Origin: Pyronema omphalodes
Taxonomy: Eukaryota > Ascomycota > Pezizomycetes > Pezizales > Pyronemataceae
NCBI GenBank assembly: GCA_024516155.1
Contig: JAJJXM010000176.1
Location: forward strand, 1 to 23,568
Length of the DNA stretch: 23,568 nucleotides
Reading direction: 5' to 3'
A model generated the notes under the pieces. That model ran no database searches, had not been told where the DNA came from, and saw nothing but the letters and a program-made list of their open reading frames with translations. Shown piece by piece: positions 20,361 to 23,568 of this stretch. The position numbers were made by a program, and so were the translations under genes. The number at the start of each line of letters is the position of its first letter. Positions within the stretch are counted from its first letter, which is position 1.

Positions 20361-20567
20361 AGTAGTGACCCGCGGGTTAGCTTCCAGCTATTCCGAAATA
20401 AAACTAGGCGTCAACTGTTTTATCCCGAAATCGATGCAATCGACGAAGAGGTAGCCCGTCTGCAAATCAACACCAAAGTTTCATTCAAGCGACGGTTGAA
20501 GATCTCTAACCTTCATCAGCAAATGGCAACAGAGTTATACGACAAACGAGAAGGTTTAGGACCCTGA
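20361..20567 (+). other. Open stretch of 68 codons with coding-like composition
   Basis: Between a TAA at 20358-20360 and a TGA at 20565-20567 the plus strand encodes a peptide containing LFYPEIDAIDEEVARLQI and KVSFKRRLKISNLHQQMATE. Its mix of acidic, basic and hydrophobic residues looks like a helical protein fragment. The only ATG lies late in the stretch and no convincing flanking exon was found, so it may be a relic or chance. Confidence 0.25.
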
Positions 20568-23170
20568 TCACCACGCCTCCCCACGCCTCCGCACGGCCTT
20601 GAACGACAGTCTGGGGAACGTCGGCAATGCTTGGCCGAAGCTTCCGGGACTGGCTTATGCCACTATGCCAACATAGTACGGCGACGTCACCGGACCTGGA
20701 GACGGCATATGGTGGAGATCCAGAGTATACGCGTGTGCTAGGTGTGCTAGGCCTTGCAGTGTGATGCGAGTACGCAATCTCACGATTATGGTATTGACAG
20801 CCCGTGGAGCACACAGTCGAAGCGAATATTGGGGGGGGAGGAGGAGGGGAGGCGGGGGCATTAGCAGGACCCTGAGATCCGACTGATAAGCCTTATGGTG
20901 CTGATTCTGTAGCTTTCATGCGTACATAGAGTTTAGACGAGTCCGAGCTGAGGCTACAGTATTTCAAAGCGATTCGACACCGTTAAAGCACTCCATGTAC
21001 AGTAACACATATCAGGAGGGCCGTGGAGGAAACGATATCTCGACTGAAAATTGTTGAAGGCAGCAGCATAGCTGAAAGTAGCAGGTCCCAAAAATGCAAC
21101 GGAAATATAAGATCCCGAACCCATCATCCCATGACGACTCACCAGGCAGAATTTGGAACCCTGACACATCCGGGTGAAGGTTCGATGGCGTGGTTCCATT
21201 ACAGCGGATCGTGATACCCTGCATCACTGCTATTACAACGAGATCATAATAAAACAATGCATAAAAAATCCCGGAGAAAGAGTCAGTGGTGGATTCGGTA
21301 ATCTCCTTTGCGGAACTCAGAAGCTCAGAAGATGTAATTCAGCATTCGTTCCACCAAGGTTCCGGAGAAGGGCCTCGTTTTGGAGCTAGAAAATCGAAGC
21401 GACGCAAAGAGGAGCAAATCAAAGCAAGCAAAGCAAAGAGAAACAAAATCATCACATCCATTCTGACTCGACGCTCAAGCCTCTTCTTAAGATACTTATC
21501 CCTCGAACAACACCCTATGTGTTGATCCATACTGCTGCCTAATCGATTCCATCATGATAGACACTTTTTGTCTCTACAGCAGTCATCTCGAAACACCAGA
21601 AACAATTTCACCTCACATCCCCGGCTTTTGAAATTTCCAAAACTTTGGAACCTTTGGAACCTTGAAGACCTTTAAAACTGTTCCATAGCAACTCGACTCT
21701 ACTCTACTCCGGACATCTTGAATAAGATATTAAAATGACGATGCATAAGGAAAATGGACTATACTTTCGATCATGGAGGATTCATGGCGCGGGGTTTGGA
21801 ATTTCAGAGTCATCTTGACTTATCAACTCCGGACTGCTGGATGAGGTATTGACTACATTAATCAGGAGAATTGACATCAAATGATTCGGAATCTGGATTT
21901 TGAAGTTCAAAGTTCGAGGTTCAAGGATTCATCAAAAAGGATATCCGAAGACAGACGGAATAGATCCCGGTCCCCGGATCTCGAGAGAGTGATAAGGATA
22001 CCGTCGAGCCCGATTGAGCAGTGACTTAGCAGTACGACTCTACAAACAACACGTACCCCATGATCTAGAAACTTCAAACTCTAAACACTTCGGTATTCAG
22101 ACTGGACGCAACTCTTCTCATATCACCCACCGCTTTCCCACGAGTTACAATAATGAGCCTTAGCTGAGCTGCCGATTAAAGTTTAGGAAATATAGTAGTA
22201 AAAACTTTTATCGCTTGCCCCGCAAGTGACGTCCCTTCCTCACCGCCCCGCAAGTAACTCCCACTACCCCTACCCCTTCATAACGGTACCGCCGATACAA
22301 CCTTCCTCCCAAGTTCCAAGTCTCAACTCAAGATTCAAGAGTTGAATGACGCTCCATCTATATATCTCTGTATCTATTTAGTATTCACATACATAGCATT
22401 TCTGCAGAATGCAAAGCGGAAATTCGGGGCTCGCGAGTACGGATAAATTTAATTAGCGACTATACATATGTAGCTAGCAACCCTACTGCAGTATATTTTA
22501 GCCTTCCTGATCAAAGATTTTGTGATATATGTAGATAACTAATTTCTCTTGGTATGTAAAAAAGCATTCCCGCCATTGAGTTTGTAAGGAATTTTAAAAA
22601 TTCAACTCGATGTACAGTACTTCTTTATCTATAATCTAACTTCAGTCACAATACGATGCCATACGATGCAATAAATTCATGTATAACCTTCTTGCCAACA
22701 TCGACAAAAAAAACTCTTGTAGCCTCGTTAAATTTTAACCCTTATTCAGTCATCAATCTACTATGTACTCTATACAACATAACGACAAGCGAAATTATAT
22801 CATCAATTTCTAATTTCTAATTTCTACTATACCCAAGTTACGAGTATGTACATAAAATAATACATTCCCCACACCCCCGGGTCACATCCCCAGATAACCG
22901 CTTATTAACTCCCATAAGCGAAATTACAGCTTCGTATAATTATAATTCTTCCCCAGTAGCGGTTGAAAAATAACAGCCTGTTAGTAGTTACCCGCGCGAG
23001 TGAAGTTAGACATTCTGTGTATCCGGGTCTCTTAGCAACCAAGCACCTAACTAGGCGTGAAGGTGGACAGATGAAGCTATGTAAAACATGTCTGACTCTG
23101 CCAGTGAAATGTTTTCTAGTTTCTGGAAATAGGTAGTAAATAGAATCACCCGATACATACAAACCCATCA
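20568..23170. other. Gene-poor DNA, no feature recognised
   Basis: About 2.6 kb with no protein-like frame. Minor items: a G-rich run at 20830-20857, a direct repeat of GCCCCGCAAGT near 22215 and 22243, and three TAATTTC units near 22812-22833. AT content rises after 22,140. Confidence 0.5.
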
Positions 23171-23179
23171 CCCAACCCC

Positions 23180-23242
23180 CAGAACCAGAACTAAAACCGG
23201 AACCAAAACCAAAACCAAAACCAGAACCAGAACCAGAACAAA
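23180..23242 (+). repeat. Hexanucleotide repeat (GAACCA/AAACCA)n
   Basis: About ten six-base units alternating between AAACCA and GAACCA, with a few variants (ACTAAA, GAACAA). Non-coding context. Confidence 0.85.
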
Positions 23243-23470
23243 AGCAGAATCAGAACTAGAAACTTTCCTCTTGAGTCTTGATGTTTCTACGCCCGGTGAT
23301 TCCCCTTTTCTCAGCTTCCAAGCGCTGCAGCGCTGCTTCGCTCCCCAGCCTCAGCCTCAGCTCCAACCTGCACGACCCGCCCCTGTTTTTTTCTTTTAAA
23401 TTCGGCAGCTCAGCCCTGGTTCCTCGGAAAATAGATGTCTCGGATTTTCTTTTTGTTGTCTTGCTTGTTT

Positions 23471-23501
23471 CTTTTTCTGTTTCTGTTTCTGTTTCTGTTT
23501 T
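23471..23501 (+). repeat. (TTTCTG)n microsatellite
   Basis: Four to five TTTCTG units embedded in a pyrimidine-rich stretch near the right edge of the window. Confidence 0.8.
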
Positions 23502-23568
23502 TTCTATTTTGCGTCGATAAATAGGGATATATAGCATCATAACAGCACCGTGGCATAGCATAGGGATA

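Noticed and set aside
23256..23561. 101-codon minus-strand frame near the right edge
   Set aside because: Its start is simple (TTTCTG)n sequence read as Glu/Thr/Lys repeats and the rest has no recognisable content.

Overview
The window looks like nuclear DNA of a filamentous ascomycete (Pezizomycotina). The evidence is short GT-AG introns of 46-91 nt with CTAAC/CTGAC-type branch sites, a LaeA/TAM-type methyltransferase, fungal-type PWP1 and CAF120 orthologues, a Tad1-like LINE remnant, and long simple repeats between genes. A leotiomycete is a weak guess. No bacterial, phage or CRISPR feature was seen.

Layout. Positions 1-6,000 are repeat-rich. They hold a dispersed ~190-bp repeat (143-335 and 5704-5881, same orientation), a broken methyltransferase gene (1407-2747, +), a 318-bp T4-5A tract, the 3' end of a LINE (3311-4063, -) and the bare 3' tail of a second LINE copy (5893-5952, +). 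Positions 6,230-8,171 hold two small genes of unknown function on +: a 167-aa protein with one C-terminal membrane helix, and a ~321-aa soluble protein. A degenerate tRNA-like sequence follows (8643-8741). PWP1, a WD40 ribosome-biogenesis factor, is at 9188-10934 (-). A weak candidate gene is at 11957-12252 (-), beside a nearly pure 9-bp minisatellite of about 41 copies. The stretch 12.7-14.1 kb is simple-sequence DNA almost without G on the + strand. CAF120, a PH-domain CCR4-NOT-associated protein of ~1460 aa, fills 14160-19243 (-). From 19.2 kb to the end I can support no definite gene.

The main observation cuts across the genes. Almost every conserved gene, including the probably essential PWP1, is broken only by single-base indels, mostly in short A/T or C/G runs. 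Introns, splice sites and codons otherwise look intact. In PWP1, CAF120 and the 321-aa gene, undoing these indels makes the spliced length exactly divisible by three. The simplest reading is residual homopolymer error from a long-read assembly, so most breaks should not be called pseudogenes without reads. The methyltransferase has the densest breaks and could be truly decaying. I found no convincing undescribed system.
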